A DNA stretch of 15,728 nucleotides from Chloroflexota bacterium (GCA_016210395.1 JACQUI010000045.1:1-15728); one strand, 5' to 3'. Shown: positions 6,863 through 13,526, counted from the first letter of the stretch. Notes: a model not told the origin generated them from the letters alone. Numbers and translations: made by a program.

Positions 6863-6932
6863 GAATTGTTTTGGCGGCCTGGCCAGTTTGGCCCGCTATC
6901 TGCAATTGTTTTCTTTTTTGGAGGAACAATTC
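6863..6932. promoter_or_regulatory. AATTGTT repeats, possible operator
   Basis: AATTGTTTT occurs at 6864-6872 and again at 6904-6912, exactly 40 bp apart. The inverse AACAATT lies at 6925-6931. The patch is clearly less GC-rich than its surroundings. It could be a regulator site or an A/T-rich upstream element for the crotonase gene 130-200 nt away. There is no direct evidence of binding. Confidence 0.3.
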
Positions 6933-7064
6933 CGAGATCCGTCGCGACGGCGAAAGGTGTCCTGGTCAGGTAGGAAAGTGAAGGGGCCAACTGCTGGTGT
7001 GGCCATGGGGCGAGGATACCAGGCGGGGTGGGTATGGGGAAGGGGCGGGGGACAGGGGAGACGA

Positions 7065-7101
7065 CCTCACCCCTTGCCCCCTCTCCTAAAGGGAGAGGGG
7101 G
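7065..7101 (-). repeat. CTCTCC/GGAGAGG palindromic repeat
   Basis: CCCCCTCTCC (7077-7086) pairs with GGAGAGGGGG (7092-7101) around TAAAG, with CCTCACC just before it (7065-7071). It is the reverse orientation of the element at 2458-2486. One reading frame gives LPLGEGARGEV, a peptide I recall from over-annotated bacterial intergenic repeats. Confidence 0.65.
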
Positions 7102-7190
7102 GATCAGAGAGACGCGGGCATGGAGACGCGCCCCCACGCAGGTTGGCTATGGCAGGACGCCCGGGACCGCAGAGGCGATGGGTGGCATTC

Positions 7191-7249
7191 GTAGGGGCGC
7201 AGCATGCTGCGCCCTACAGCCGTGGGCGGACACACAGGTCCGCCTCTAC
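7191..7249. repeat. A-B composite palindromic repeat after transaldolase
   Basis: The type A part is 7191-7217: GTAGGGG, core CGCAGCATGCTGCG, then CCCTAC. The type B part is 7224-7249: arms GGGCGGAC/GTCCGCCT, loop ACACAG, then CTAC. They are separated by 6 nt ending CGT, as in 2627-2683. The element ends 17 nt from the transaldolase stop codon. Confidence 0.85.
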
Positions 7250-7265
7250 TACATGGGGCACACGC

Positions 7266-8402
7266 TCACGCTGCTGCCGTGGGCACTGGCCTGGCCTGGA
7301 ACGCGGCCAGCTTCTGCTCCAGGTTGGCCAGGAGCTTGTCGAAGGAGTCGGCGAAGGCCTTGACCCCTTCGGCGAGGAGCTTGTCGGTTACCTGGGCCAT
7401 GCTGACGCCGGCGGCGTCCAGCCCCGCCATGACGGCGCGGGCCTCGTCTACGCCCTGCTCCAGGGTTGGCGCCACGCGGCCGTGGTCCAGAAGGGCGCTC
7501 AGTGTGGCGGGGGGCATGGTGTTGACGGTGTGCATGCCGATGAGGGGCTCCACGTAGAGGAGGTCGCTGTAGGCGGGGTTCTTGGTGCTGGTGCTGGCCC
7601 ACAGGGGGCGCTGTACCTGCGCGCCCAGCCGCCGCAGCTCCTGGAAGCGCGGACTACGGACGAGGGCCAGGAAGTCCTGGTAGGCCAGCCTGGCATTGGC
7701 CACGGCCGCCTTGCCCAGCAGACCCTGTAGGGTGGCTTTGCCCTGCTTGGTGCGCTCCTGCAGGAGGGCGTCCACTGCGGTGTCCACGCGGCTGACGAAG
7801 AAGGAGGCCACCGATGCGGTGCGCGTGACGTCGTTGCCGGCCCTGGCGCGGTCCTCCAGCCCTGCGAGGTAGGCTTCGCGCACCTGGTTGTAGGCGTTCA
7901 GGGAGAAGATGAGTGTGGCGTTGACGTTGATGCCCTCGCTGATGAGGGTGCGGATGGCGGGCATGCCCTCGGGCGTGGCGGGCACCTTGATCATGACGTT
8001 GGGCCGCTCCAGGAAGGCGAAGAGGCGGCGCGCCTCCTCGACCGTGCCCATGGTGTCGCGCGCGAGGGCAGGGCTGACCTCCAGGGAGACGAAGCCGTCC
8101 CTGCCGTCGGTCATGTCGTACGTGGGCCGAAGGAGGTCTGCGGCGGTGGCGATGTCGGCCAGAGCGAGCGCCTCGTAGGCCTCTTTGACGCCTGTGTTGC
8201 GGCGGGCCAAGGACTTGATGTCACGATCGTAGTCCGTGCCGGAGGCGATGGCCTTTTCGAAGATGCTGGGGTTGGAGGTGACGCCGGAGATGCCCTGGAG
8301 GGCGAGGCGCTCGAGCTCGCCGGAGATAAGCATCTCACGGCTGATGTAGTCCATCCAGATGGCCTGGCCGTGGCGTTGGGCTTCCAGGACGGCGTTTGTC
8401 AT
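7266..8402 (-). CDS. tal: Transaldolase
   Basis: A 378-aa transaldolase of the longer bacterial Tal type. It transfers a dihydroxyacetone unit from sedoheptulose-7-phosphate to glyceraldehyde-3-phosphate in the non-oxidative pentose phosphate pathway, in the cytosol. Visible features are IWMDYISREM (15-24) with Asp19 as the likely catalytic acid, GVTSNPSIFEKAI (40-52), VSLEVSP (105-111), the Schiff-base Lys139 in VMIKVPAT, NVNATLIFS (159-167), and WASTSTKNPAYSD (268-280). The start at 8402 has AAGGAGG 5 nt upstream; the in-frame upstream reading frame runs antisense through the ThDP gene and is rejected. The C-terminal helix region (about 340-370) is Leu/Lys/Ala-rich. The gene stands apart from other pentose phosphate genes in this window and is divergent from the ThDP enzyme. 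An A-B palindrome lies just past its stop. Confidence 0.96.
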   Translation of the reverse strand: MTNAVLEAQRHGQAIWMDYISREMLISGELERLALQGISGVTSNPSIFEKAIASGTDYDRDIKSLARRNTGVKEAYEALALADIATAADLLRPTYDMTDGRDGFVSLEVSPALARDTMGTVEEARRLFAFLERPNVMIKVPATPEGMPAIRTLISEGINVNATLIFSLNAYNQVREAYLAGLEDRARAGNDVTRTASVASFFVSRVDTAVDALLQERTKQGKATLQGLLGKAAVANARLAYQDFLALVRSPRFQELRRLGAQVQRPLWASTSTKNPAYSDLLYVEPLIGMHTVNTMPPATLSALLDHGRVAPTLEQGVDEARAVMAGLDAAGVSMAQVTDKLLAEGVKAFADSFDKLLANLEQKLAAFQARPVPTAAA

Positions 8403-8511
8403 GGCGGCCTCCTTGGTGGGCACTGTACGGTGGAGTGGGCCTCTATTGTCGCACAAGGATGGCGGGGGCAGGAAGGCGGGGGGAGGGGCCTTTCGGTTCT
8501 CCCCGCACACA

Positions 8512-8573
8512 CCCGTTCGTGGTGAGCTTGTCGAACCACGAGTGCGCCCTTCGACAAGCTCAGGGCGAACGGG
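8512..8573. repeat. REP-like element: two hairpins with mutually complementary loops
   Basis: Hairpin 1 has stem TCGTGGT (8517-8523) / ACCACGA (8535-8541) and the 11-nt loop GAGCTTGTCGA (8524-8534). Hairpin 2 has stem CGCCCT (8545-8550) / AGGGCG (8562-8567) and loop TCGACAAGCTC (8551-8561). The loops are exact reverse complements. The outer ends CCCGTTCG (8512-8519) and CGAACGGG (8566-8573) are also complementary, so a single long cruciform is an alternative fold. I recall the CTTCGACAAGCTCAGGGCGAACGG string as a frequent intergenic repeat in diverse bacterial genomes. Confidence 0.85.
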
Positions 8574-8627
8574 AACCCTACCCACGTCTTCGAACACCGA
8601 AAGACCCTGAGGTGGGAAGGAGACGTA

Positions 8628-8655
8628 TTGCAAACTGGCGAGAGTCTGGTAGAGT
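8628..8655 (+). promoter_or_regulatory. Possible promoter for the ThDP enzyme gene
   Basis: TTGCAA (8628-8633), a 16-nt spacer and TAGAGT (8650-8655) each match the consensus at 4 of 6 positions. The leader to the ATG at 8715 would be about 53 nt. Confidence 0.3.
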
Positions 8656-8714
8656 TTGTGCGGCACTGCGGGCCAAACAGGCTCGACTACATCTGTAACC
8701 TGCAAGGGGGGACC

Positions 8715-10430
8715 ATGGCAAAGCAAGCATCGGTAGACAGCCTCGCCGAGGCCTATCTGGAGCTCCTGGCGGCAAGAGGCATCGAGTACTTCTTCGGCAA
8801 CGGGGGCACGGACTTCGCTCCGATCATCGAGGCGTATGCCAAGCGCCAGGCGCAGGAGCAGGTGCTGCCGCGCCCTATCCCTGTGCCCCACGAGGTGACG
8901 GCTGTCTCCATGGCGCTGGGCTATACCATGGCGACCGGCAAGCCGCAGGTGGTCATGGTGCACACGACCCCCGGCACCGCCAACGCCATCAGCGGCATCA
9001 TCAACGCTTCCAGGGGCAACATACCGATGCTTTTCAGCGCGGGCCGGACGCCCATTAGCGATGGGAACGCAGTGGGGTCGCGCGACGGCGGCATCCACTG
9101 GTCGCAGGAGGTGTTCGACCAGGGGGGCATGCTGCGCGAGTGGGTGAAGTGGGACTACGAGCTGCACCACGGCGTGGACCTGGAGTCGGTGGTGGACCGG
9201 GCGCTGGCGATCTCCCAGTCGGAGCCTGCGGGGCCTGTGTACCTGACGCTACCGCGGGAGGTGCTGGCCGAGCACGTGGACGGCATCACCTATCACGACC
9301 AACCGCTCATGAACAAGGCCGCCGAGACCGGGCCATCGCCGGAGGTGGTGAGCCAGGTGGCGCGGGCGCTGGCAAAGGCCAAGAACCCCATCCTGATCAC
9401 CCGCACGGTGGGCCGGGACCCTCGCGCGGTGCAGCCGCTGGTGGAGCTGGCGGAGCTGCTGGGCATGCCGGTGTACGAGGCGGGCGGGAACTACGTCAAC
9501 TTCCCCAAGACCCATGCCCTCTACGCGGGCACGGAGGTTGGCGGCGTTTTGCCCCAGGCCGACGTTGTCCTGGTGGTGGAGGCGGACGTGCCGTGGATCC
9601 CCAAGCGGACGGGCCCCAGGGACGATGCGCTGGTGGTTGGCATGGGCGTGGACCCGCTGTTCAGCCGCTACCCGATGCGCACCTTCCGGACGGATGTGAA
9701 CATGGCGGGATCGCCACGGCTGGCCTTCCTGGCCCTGACTGCGGCCATCCGGGGTCTGGGCGTTGACCAGTCTGCGGCGAAGGCGCGCATAGAGGCGTCG
9801 CGGAAGGCAGGCGTGCAGCGGCGGGAGGAAACGGCCAAGCGCGCGGAAGCGGGGAAGGGCCAGACGCCCATCAACAAGGCGTACTTCTCCCGCTGTTTGG
9901 CTGAGGCCATTGATGACAATACCGTGATCCTTAATGAGCTGGGCGTTGACCTCACCCAGATTGAGTTTAGCAAGCCTGGAGCGTTCTACGGCGGCTCGGT
10001 GGCGGGCAGCCTTGGGTGGTCCATCGGCGCGTCGCTGGGCGTGAAGCTGGCGTCCCCGGAGAAGACGGTGGTCTGCTGCGTGGGCGACGGCTCCTACATC
10101 TTCGGGTCGGGAGAGGCGGGCCACATGGTGTCGGACGTGCAGGGCCTGCCGGTGCTGACCATCGTGTGGAACAACGGGATATGGAACGCGGTGCAGAACT
10201 CCACGCGCATGACCTACCCGAATGGCATCGCGGCCCGCAACAACAACTTCGCAGTCTCGACGCTGTCGCAGGCGTTCGGCTTTGAGAAGATCTGCGAGGC
10301 GGGCGGCGGGTACGGCGAGCGGGTGGTGGACCCGGCCGAGGTGCCGGCGGCGATCCGCCGGGCGCTGAAGGTGGTGCGAGAGGAGAAGCGGCAGGCGCTG
10401 CTGAACGTGGTGGGGGATAACGCGCGGTAG
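8715..10430 (+). CDS. ThDP-dependent enzyme, acetolactate synthase/benzoylformate decarboxylase superfamily
   Basis: A 571-aa thiamine-diphosphate enzyme with the three-domain layout of the pyruvate-oxidase/decarboxylase group. In the Pyr domain, Glu60 in VPHEVTAVSMALGY is the cofactor-activating glutamate. It is followed by TTPGTANAISGIINASRGNIP (84-104), close to the acetolactate synthase pattern GPGATN. The middle domain spans about 205-350. In the PP domain the Mg/ThDP motif runs from GDGSYIF (458-464) to WNNGIWN (485-491). The start at 8715 has AAGGGGGG just upstream; the in-frame ATG at 8628 overlaps promoter sequence. The reaction is probably decarboxylation or carboligation of a 2-oxo acid, but the substrate cannot be read, and no small regulatory subunit (IlvN) lies adjacent. 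A short Arg/Lys/Glu-rich helix (about 352-382) joins the middle and PP domains. It is followed by a strong hairpin. Confidence 0.92.
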   Translation: MAKQASVDSLAEAYLELLAARGIEYFFGNGGTDFAPIIEAYAKRQAQEQVLPRPIPVPHEVTAVSMALGYTMATGKPQVVMVHTTPGTANAISGIINASRGNIPMLFSAGRTPISDGNAVGSRDGGIHWSQEVFDQGGMLREWVKWDYELHHGVDLESVVDRALAISQSEPAGPVYLTLPREVLAEHVDGITYHDQPLMNKAAETGPSPEVVSQVARALAKAKNPILITRTVGRDPRAVQPLVELAELLGMPVYEAGGNYVNFPKTHALYAGTEVGGVLPQADVVLVVEADVPWIPKRTGPRDDALVVGMGVDPLFSRYPMRTFRTDVNMAGSPRLAFLALTAAIRGLGVDQSAAKARIEASRKAGVQRREETAKRAEAGKGQTPINKAYFSRCLAEAIDDNTVILNELGVDLTQIEFSKPGAFYGGSVAGSLGWSIGASLGVKLASPEKTVVCCVGDGSYIFGSGEAGHMVSDVQGLPVLTIVWNNGIWNAVQNSTRMTYPNGIAARNNNFAVSTLSQAFGFEKICEAGGGYGERVVDPAEVPAAIRRALKVVREEKRQALLNVVGDNAR

Positions 10431-10454
10431 AGGCAAGACATGCAGAGCGGCAGC

Positions 10455-10483
10455 AAGGAGGCGGCGCATCGCGCCGCCTCCTT
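10455..10483. terminator. Perfect 13-bp hairpin between convergent genes
   Basis: AAGGAGGCGGCGC (10455-10467), loop ATC, and GCGCCGCCTCCTT (10471-10483) pair exactly. It lies 24 nt after the ThDP enzyme stop and 23 nt before the stop of the minus-strand lipoprotein gene. There is no U-tract on either side. Confidence 0.75.
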
Positions 10484-10506
10484 CGCTATCCAGGACACCC
10501 CACGGG

Positions 10507-11664
10507 TCAGTCAACCAGCGCGCGCTTGATGTGGCGGGTCTCCCCGAGGACAACCTCGTAGACGACCGCCGAGTCACCGGCAGGGTACGGCCCGAACACC
10601 AGGCCCTCTTCCTCGAGGAGGAGGCGTGATTCTCCAGTTTGGAAGTCCACCGCGACGATCCGGTTTTCCAGGCCGAAGAGGCCCCAGCCGCCCTTGGCGA
10701 AGGCCCCGATGAACCCGCCGTTGCGGACATCGGCGAGCTCGCGGGGCGACTCTTCGCCCAGAGGGACGTAGTAGTAGCGGCTTTCCCCCGGCGGAAGGCC
10801 CGCACCCAACACCACACCGCTCCCGTCCGGCGCCTCCCAGAAGAAGAACGCAATGCTGTTTTCGATGCTCACGTCCTTGAGTTTGCTGAACGAGCGGGTC
10901 TGCACATCGAACCGCGTGTACCCGACCTGGCCGCGGCTTGGGCTCGTCTGAAGAAGGACGCCGGAGCCGTCGGCGGCAATGCGGGCCCAAGTAAAGGCAC
11001 GCCCCACGGAGGGGACCGACCCGAGGTCTACGGCGAAGCTCTCGACGCCATCTAGCCCAACGCCATGAAGGGACAGGCTGCTCTCCACCCGTTTGAGATA
11101 CACGGCGGTCGCGCCGTCTCCCAGCCAGCCAACGGGCGTCAAGTAGGCGAACGGGTCACTGATCGCGGCCAGCGGGACCGTTGCGACAGGTGGGTTGAGA
11201 GAAAGCGCCACTACAGACTGTGGGAACGGGGGCGGGAGCGGGCTGCGCCGCAGAAGCAGCATATGGCCCTGGCTCCAGACCGGCTGTACCGGGTCAAATA
11301 AATACGGGCCCGAAACCTCTGCCAGCGGCGGCGCGTCATGCGCCCAATCAGGCCCTACGAGAAAGACGCCGTTGCCGCACGGACTACCAGTCGCTGAAGG
11401 GTTGGCGATGGCCATGGTCCCTTCGTATGGGGACACGGTGCAGAGCACTGGTAGACTCTGGGGAGTGCCGGCAGGCGCGGACAGCGTGAACAACGTCTGC
11501 GCCTCGTGCAACGTCGGAGGTCGGCTGCCGCCGCCCACGGTGGGCATGCTTGGCGTGGGGACCGTTGCAGGCGTTGAACGCGGGCCTTGGCAACCGGAAG
11601 CCATTAGGGCCACCGCCGCTAGCAACGCCAGGCCGCCCCGCTTCACCACGGCCTTCAGGCTCAT
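10507..11664 (-). CDS. Lipoprotein with propeller-like repeats
   Basis: A 385-aa exported lipoprotein, third gene of a minus-strand operon. The signal peptide has MSLKAVVKRGG, a hydrophobic core, and lipobox ASGC with Cys25, then a Pro/Thr-rich stretch to about residue 50. The rest alternates short beta-like stretches with recurring turns: ADGSGVLLQTS, PDGSGVVLGAG, KGGWGLFGLENRIVAVDFQTGES. This is the texture of a WD40/TolB-like beta propeller, often used for protein or ligand binding in the envelope. No catalytic motif is seen. The start at 11664 overlaps the upstream stop as ATGA, and GAGG lies 7 nt before it, so translation is probably coupled. The in-frame extension to 11697 lies inside the upstream gene. 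Propeller assignment is moderate; function is unknown. Confidence 0.85.
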   Translation of the reverse strand: MSLKAVVKRGGLALLAAVALMASGCQGPRSTPATVPTPSMPTVGGGSRPPTLHEAQTLFTLSAPAGTPQSLPVLCTVSPYEGTMAIANPSATGSPCGNGVFLVGPDWAHDAPPLAEVSGPYLFDPVQPVWSQGHMLLLRRSPLPPPFPQSVVALSLNPPVATVPLAAISDPFAYLTPVGWLGDGATAVYLKRVESSLSLHGVGLDGVESFAVDLGSVPSVGRAFTWARIAADGSGVLLQTSPSRGQVGYTRFDVQTRSFSKLKDVSIENSIAFFFWEAPDGSGVVLGAGLPPGESRYYYVPLGEESPRELADVRNGGFIGAFAKGGWGLFGLENRIVAVDFQTGESRLLLEEEGLVFGPYPAGDSAVVYEVVLGETRHIKRALVD

Positions 11665-12548
11665 CGCTTTTCCTCGATTGTCACTGGGAACTTCCACTCC
11701 CCCTCCACGACGGCGTCGTAGCCCCCCAAGACCAACGTCAGGGTCTCAGCCTCCGGGCCCGGGGCGCCGATGTACCGCATGTATTGCCTGTCTACATCCA
11801 TCCGGCCATTCACCACTGGCCCGAACTTGGCCGTTCTATACCGGGGCCGGTACTCGCGTCCAGTGTTATCGGTGAGAATAGGCATTGCCGCAGTGCCGAG
11901 AGGTAGAACCCTGGCAGCCGCAGCATCCTGCGGTTCGAAGTAGAAGCCGGTGAAACCGCTAGCCAGCTCGATCTCGGTGACGGCGTACTGGCCCCCGTTC
12001 GCTTGGAACGGGATGAGCGTCTTCACTGCCGGCTGACCCGCCCGGCCAGCGATACGCTCTGTTTCCCGAAAAATGCTAGCGGGAATTTCAATCGAGTTCG
12101 GGCCAGTCCTAGAGAACATCAGGAAGGGACCAAAGACCAGCTTGTACTCGCCGGCAGGCACCGAACGGAACGCTATCTTCCCATCAAAGGTTGCAGCGCC
12201 CGACGACTGGTCCACCGCCCTTGTATCTGACCTGGCTGCGGGCCGCAGCGCCTTCCCAGAAGCGTCCACCAGCCTGGGAGGGGTGATCTCGCCAAGGAAC
12301 TTGCTGTTGGAGCTAGCGGTGTAACTGATTGTGAGCCCATCTGGAGTTTGCTCCACCCGGTTCACAACAACGGTTACGCCGCCGTTCGCGGCTTCCCTGG
12401 CGCCGATGGTTACCACCGTGTCCCCTATGGGTGCGCCTGAAGTCGAACCACCTGTGATCAGAACCATTGATGCGAAGGCGATGGCGCCCGCAAATAGCGC
12501 GAACAGAGAAAGGAGATACGGGTTCCGCAATGTGGCTGAGGCTCTCAT
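11661..12548 (-). CDS. Membrane-anchored beta-rich protein, unknown function
   Basis: A 295-aa protein I do not recognise. Residues 11-32 form one strong hydrophobic segment after MRASATLRNP, either a signal anchor or a signal peptide without a clear cleavage site. The rest is extracytoplasmic, has no cysteine, and is rich in short beta-like strands: VVTIGAREAANGGVTVVVNRVEQTPDGLTISYTA, then PRLVDASGKALRP and IAFRSVPAGEYKLVFGP. The early part, with a conserved-looking 'DGLTISYTASS', resembles the immunoglobulin-like ectodomains found C-terminal to anti-sigma or sigma-regulated membrane anchors, but I cannot name a family. The start at 12548 has GGAGG 8 nt upstream; the in-frame extension to 12797 runs into the upstream gene. 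It is second in the operon, 34 nt after the secreted-protein gene, and overlaps the lipoprotein gene by 4 nt. Confidence 0.85.
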   Translation of the reverse strand: MRASATLRNPYLLSLFALFAGAIAFASMVLITGGSTSGAPIGDTVVTIGAREAANGGVTVVVNRVEQTPDGLTISYTASSNSKFLGEITPPRLVDASGKALRPAARSDTRAVDQSSGAATFDGKIAFRSVPAGEYKLVFGPFLMFSRTGPNSIEIPASIFRETERIAGRAGQPAVKTLIPFQANGGQYAVTEIELASGFTGFYFEPQDAAAARVLPLGTAAMPILTDNTGREYRPRYRTAKFGPVVNGRMDVDRQYMRYIGAPGPEAETLTLVLGGYDAVVEGEWKFPVTIEEKR

Positions 12549-12582
12549 GCTTGAATCCTCCCTGCAGTGGTGCTGGTTTCCA

Positions 12583-13140
12583 CTAATGATATGGACTGTA
12601 ATGTTCGAGAATGTCGGTCCAACTGGTAGTGCCAGCATTGGTCCACGATAGCCACCCATGCCCATCGTAGGCGCCCATTTGGTTCTGGCAGTTTCCAAAC
12701 TCGGGAGGTCCGTACCATCCGTTGGCGGAAAAAGAGTTTTTGAAAAGGCCGCCGGTCTTGGACAAGTTTCCATAGGGCCAGCTGTCCGCGAAATCAACGT
12801 ATGCGTAGCTGGTCACAGGGAAGGGATCGTTGGGCGAAACCCACACTTCCCAATCGATTCCTCCGCTCCATTCGCGGTCGGCTGTTGCGCATCCGATCTT
12901 ATCCCCGGTCCCGTAGACAGACATCTCTCCCCGTGCAAAATCGAGGTCGATGGCATCGTTCGTGTGCGACCAGTAGAAGATCCATTGGGTAATCTGATAT
13001 TCGTTACCCCCTACGTCCGTGACAACGGTGCTCCATCCGGGGTAGTGGTAGTCGTTGTAGGCGTGGGCAGCTCCAACGAAGCCTGTGGCGAAGGCTATGG
13101 CAACCAGCGCCAGGGCCAGCGCCAGTCGTTTCATCTTCAT
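12583..13140 (-). CDS. Trp-rich secreted protein, unknown function
   Basis: A 185-aa exported protein, first gene of the operon. MKMKRLALALALVAIAFATGFVGAAHA is a textbook Sec signal with predicted cleavage after Ala27. The mature 158 residues contain 11 tryptophans and many Tyr, Gly and Asp, with two cysteines (Cys84, Cys151) that could form a disulfide. Aromatic-rich stretches such as ITQWIFYWSHTND and GIDWEVWVSP recall carbohydrate-binding or beta-sandwich surface proteins, but no family is recognised. The start at 13140 has AAGGAG 9 nt upstream and AAAGG closer. A second Met codon at 13134 is possible and would only shorten the signal. The in-frame ATG at 13167 puts nine charged residues before the signal and is less likely. 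An 18-nt motif shared with the 53-aa membrane protein gene lies 33 nt upstream. Confidence 0.85.
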   Translation of the reverse strand: MKMKRLALALALVAIAFATGFVGAAHAYNDYHYPGWSTVVTDVGGNEYQITQWIFYWSHTNDAIDLDFARGEMSVYGTGDKIGCATADREWSGGIDWEVWVSPNDPFPVTSYAYVDFADSWPYGNLSKTGGLFKNSFSANGWYGPPEFGNCQNQMGAYDGHGWLSWTNAGTTSWTDILEHYSPYH

Positions 13141-13172
13141 GGTACCTTTCTCCTTTCGATTTGCCATTCCGA

Positions 13173-13190
13173 GCTGCTACGTGATGCAGC
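13173..13190 (-). promoter_or_regulatory. 18-nt leader motif, copy 1
   Basis: On the minus strand it reads GCTGCATCACGTAGCAGC, with 5-bp inverted ends around an 8-nt centre. It matches 14873-14890 at 17 of 18 bases. It is 33 nt upstream of the secreted-protein start, where an operator or a leader RNA hairpin could act. Confidence 0.55.
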
Positions 13191-13245
13191 CCAGGGTCGA
13201 GCACGCACCCGCGTTACGTCCGGACCGTAGCCTTCAGGTGTGTTG

Positions 13246-13268
13246 CGAGACCGAGTGATGTGGTCTCG
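13246..13268. promoter_or_regulatory. CGAGACC-N9-GGTCTCG palindrome
   Basis: The 7-bp arms at 13246-13252 and 13262-13268 are exact complements around 9 nt. The site is about 106 nt upstream of the envelope operon and 259 nt upstream of the dehydrogenase. It could be an operator for either, or a hairpin. Confidence 0.35.
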
Positions 13269-13478
13269 ATGTGCTCTAAACACAGATTAATAGCTGCCTG
13301 CTTGGGGGGGACGAGGCGGTACGTTCCAGACAGTTTGACGCGGTATGGCGTCTAGAGGAGAGTTCGTGGTATGGGCAGGGCTTCGTACGTAGAGGATGCC
13401 GCGGGGCGCATGAGCGCAGTGGCGCGCCTCTGCGGGGAAGGAAGCCGATCAAGGGATGCGGCGTAGCCGTGTCTAGCG

Positions 13479-13487
13479 TGGTAGGAT
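13479..13487 (+). promoter_or_regulatory. Possible extended -10 promoter for the MDR dehydrogenase
   Basis: TGGTAGGAT (TGn plus TAGGAT) lies 39 nt before the ATG. No -35 hexamer is seen at the usual spacing. It is a weak prediction. Confidence 0.25.
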
Positions 13488-13526
13488 ATGCCAGATTCAA
13501 CTCCACCTTCACCAGGAGCATGACAG

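Larger units (their letters stand above)
6731..7265. other. 535-nt intergenic region, repeat-rich and non-coding
   Basis: This lies between the crotonase start and the transaldolase stop. From left to right it holds the crotonase ribosome binding site and a possible extended -10, a 23-nt repeat copy (6798-6820), and an AT-richer patch with AATTGTT motifs (6863-6932). A CCTCACC/CTCTCC palindrome (7065-7101) and an A-B composite repeat (7191-7249) follow. The long plus-strand reading frame from 6888 runs antisense through transaldolase and shows no recognisable domain, so I do not call a gene here. Confidence 0.7.
8403..8714. other. Divergent intergenic region, transaldolase / ThDP enzyme
   Basis: This 312-nt region separates two divergent genes. 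It holds the transaldolase ribosome binding site and a TACAGT hexamer (8422-8427), a two-hairpin REP-like element (8512-8573), and a possible promoter for the plus-strand gene (8628-8655). The AAGGGGGG ribosome binding site of the plus-strand gene lies just before 8715. I see no gene. Confidence 0.7.
13141..13526. other. Divergent control region, envelope operon / MDR dehydrogenase
   Basis: These 386 nt separate the minus-strand envelope operon from the plus-strand dehydrogenase. They hold the GGAGAAAGG ribosome binding site, the 18-nt leader motif (13173-13190), a CGAGACC/GGTCTCG palindrome (13246-13268), an AT-richer patch around 13277-13292, and a possible extended -10 for the plus-strand gene (13479-13487). 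I see no credible gene. Confidence 0.6.

Noticed and set aside
7077..7101. CCCCCTCTCC/GGAGAGGGGG stem as an intrinsic terminator for transaldolase
   Set aside because: It lies about 165 nt past the stop, lacks a U-tract, and matches a repeat seen elsewhere in the opposite orientation.
6888..7730. Plus-strand open frame starting MARYLQLFSFLEEQF
   Set aside because: It crosses two repeat families and then runs antisense to transaldolase. The first 25 residues look plausible but have no good ribosome binding site or continuation.
8403..9170. N-terminal extension of the transaldolase reading frame
   Set aside because: It runs antisense through the ThDP gene and the REP element. The strong ribosome binding site and family start are at 8402.
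9249..10853. 534-aa minus-strand open frame opposite the ThDP gene
   Set aside because: His/Arg-rich antisense shadow spanning a terminator hairpin and part of another gene.
13335..13340. TTGACG as the -35 of the MDR dehydrogenase promoter
   Set aside because: No acceptable -10 lies 16-18 nt downstream, and the leader would be very long.
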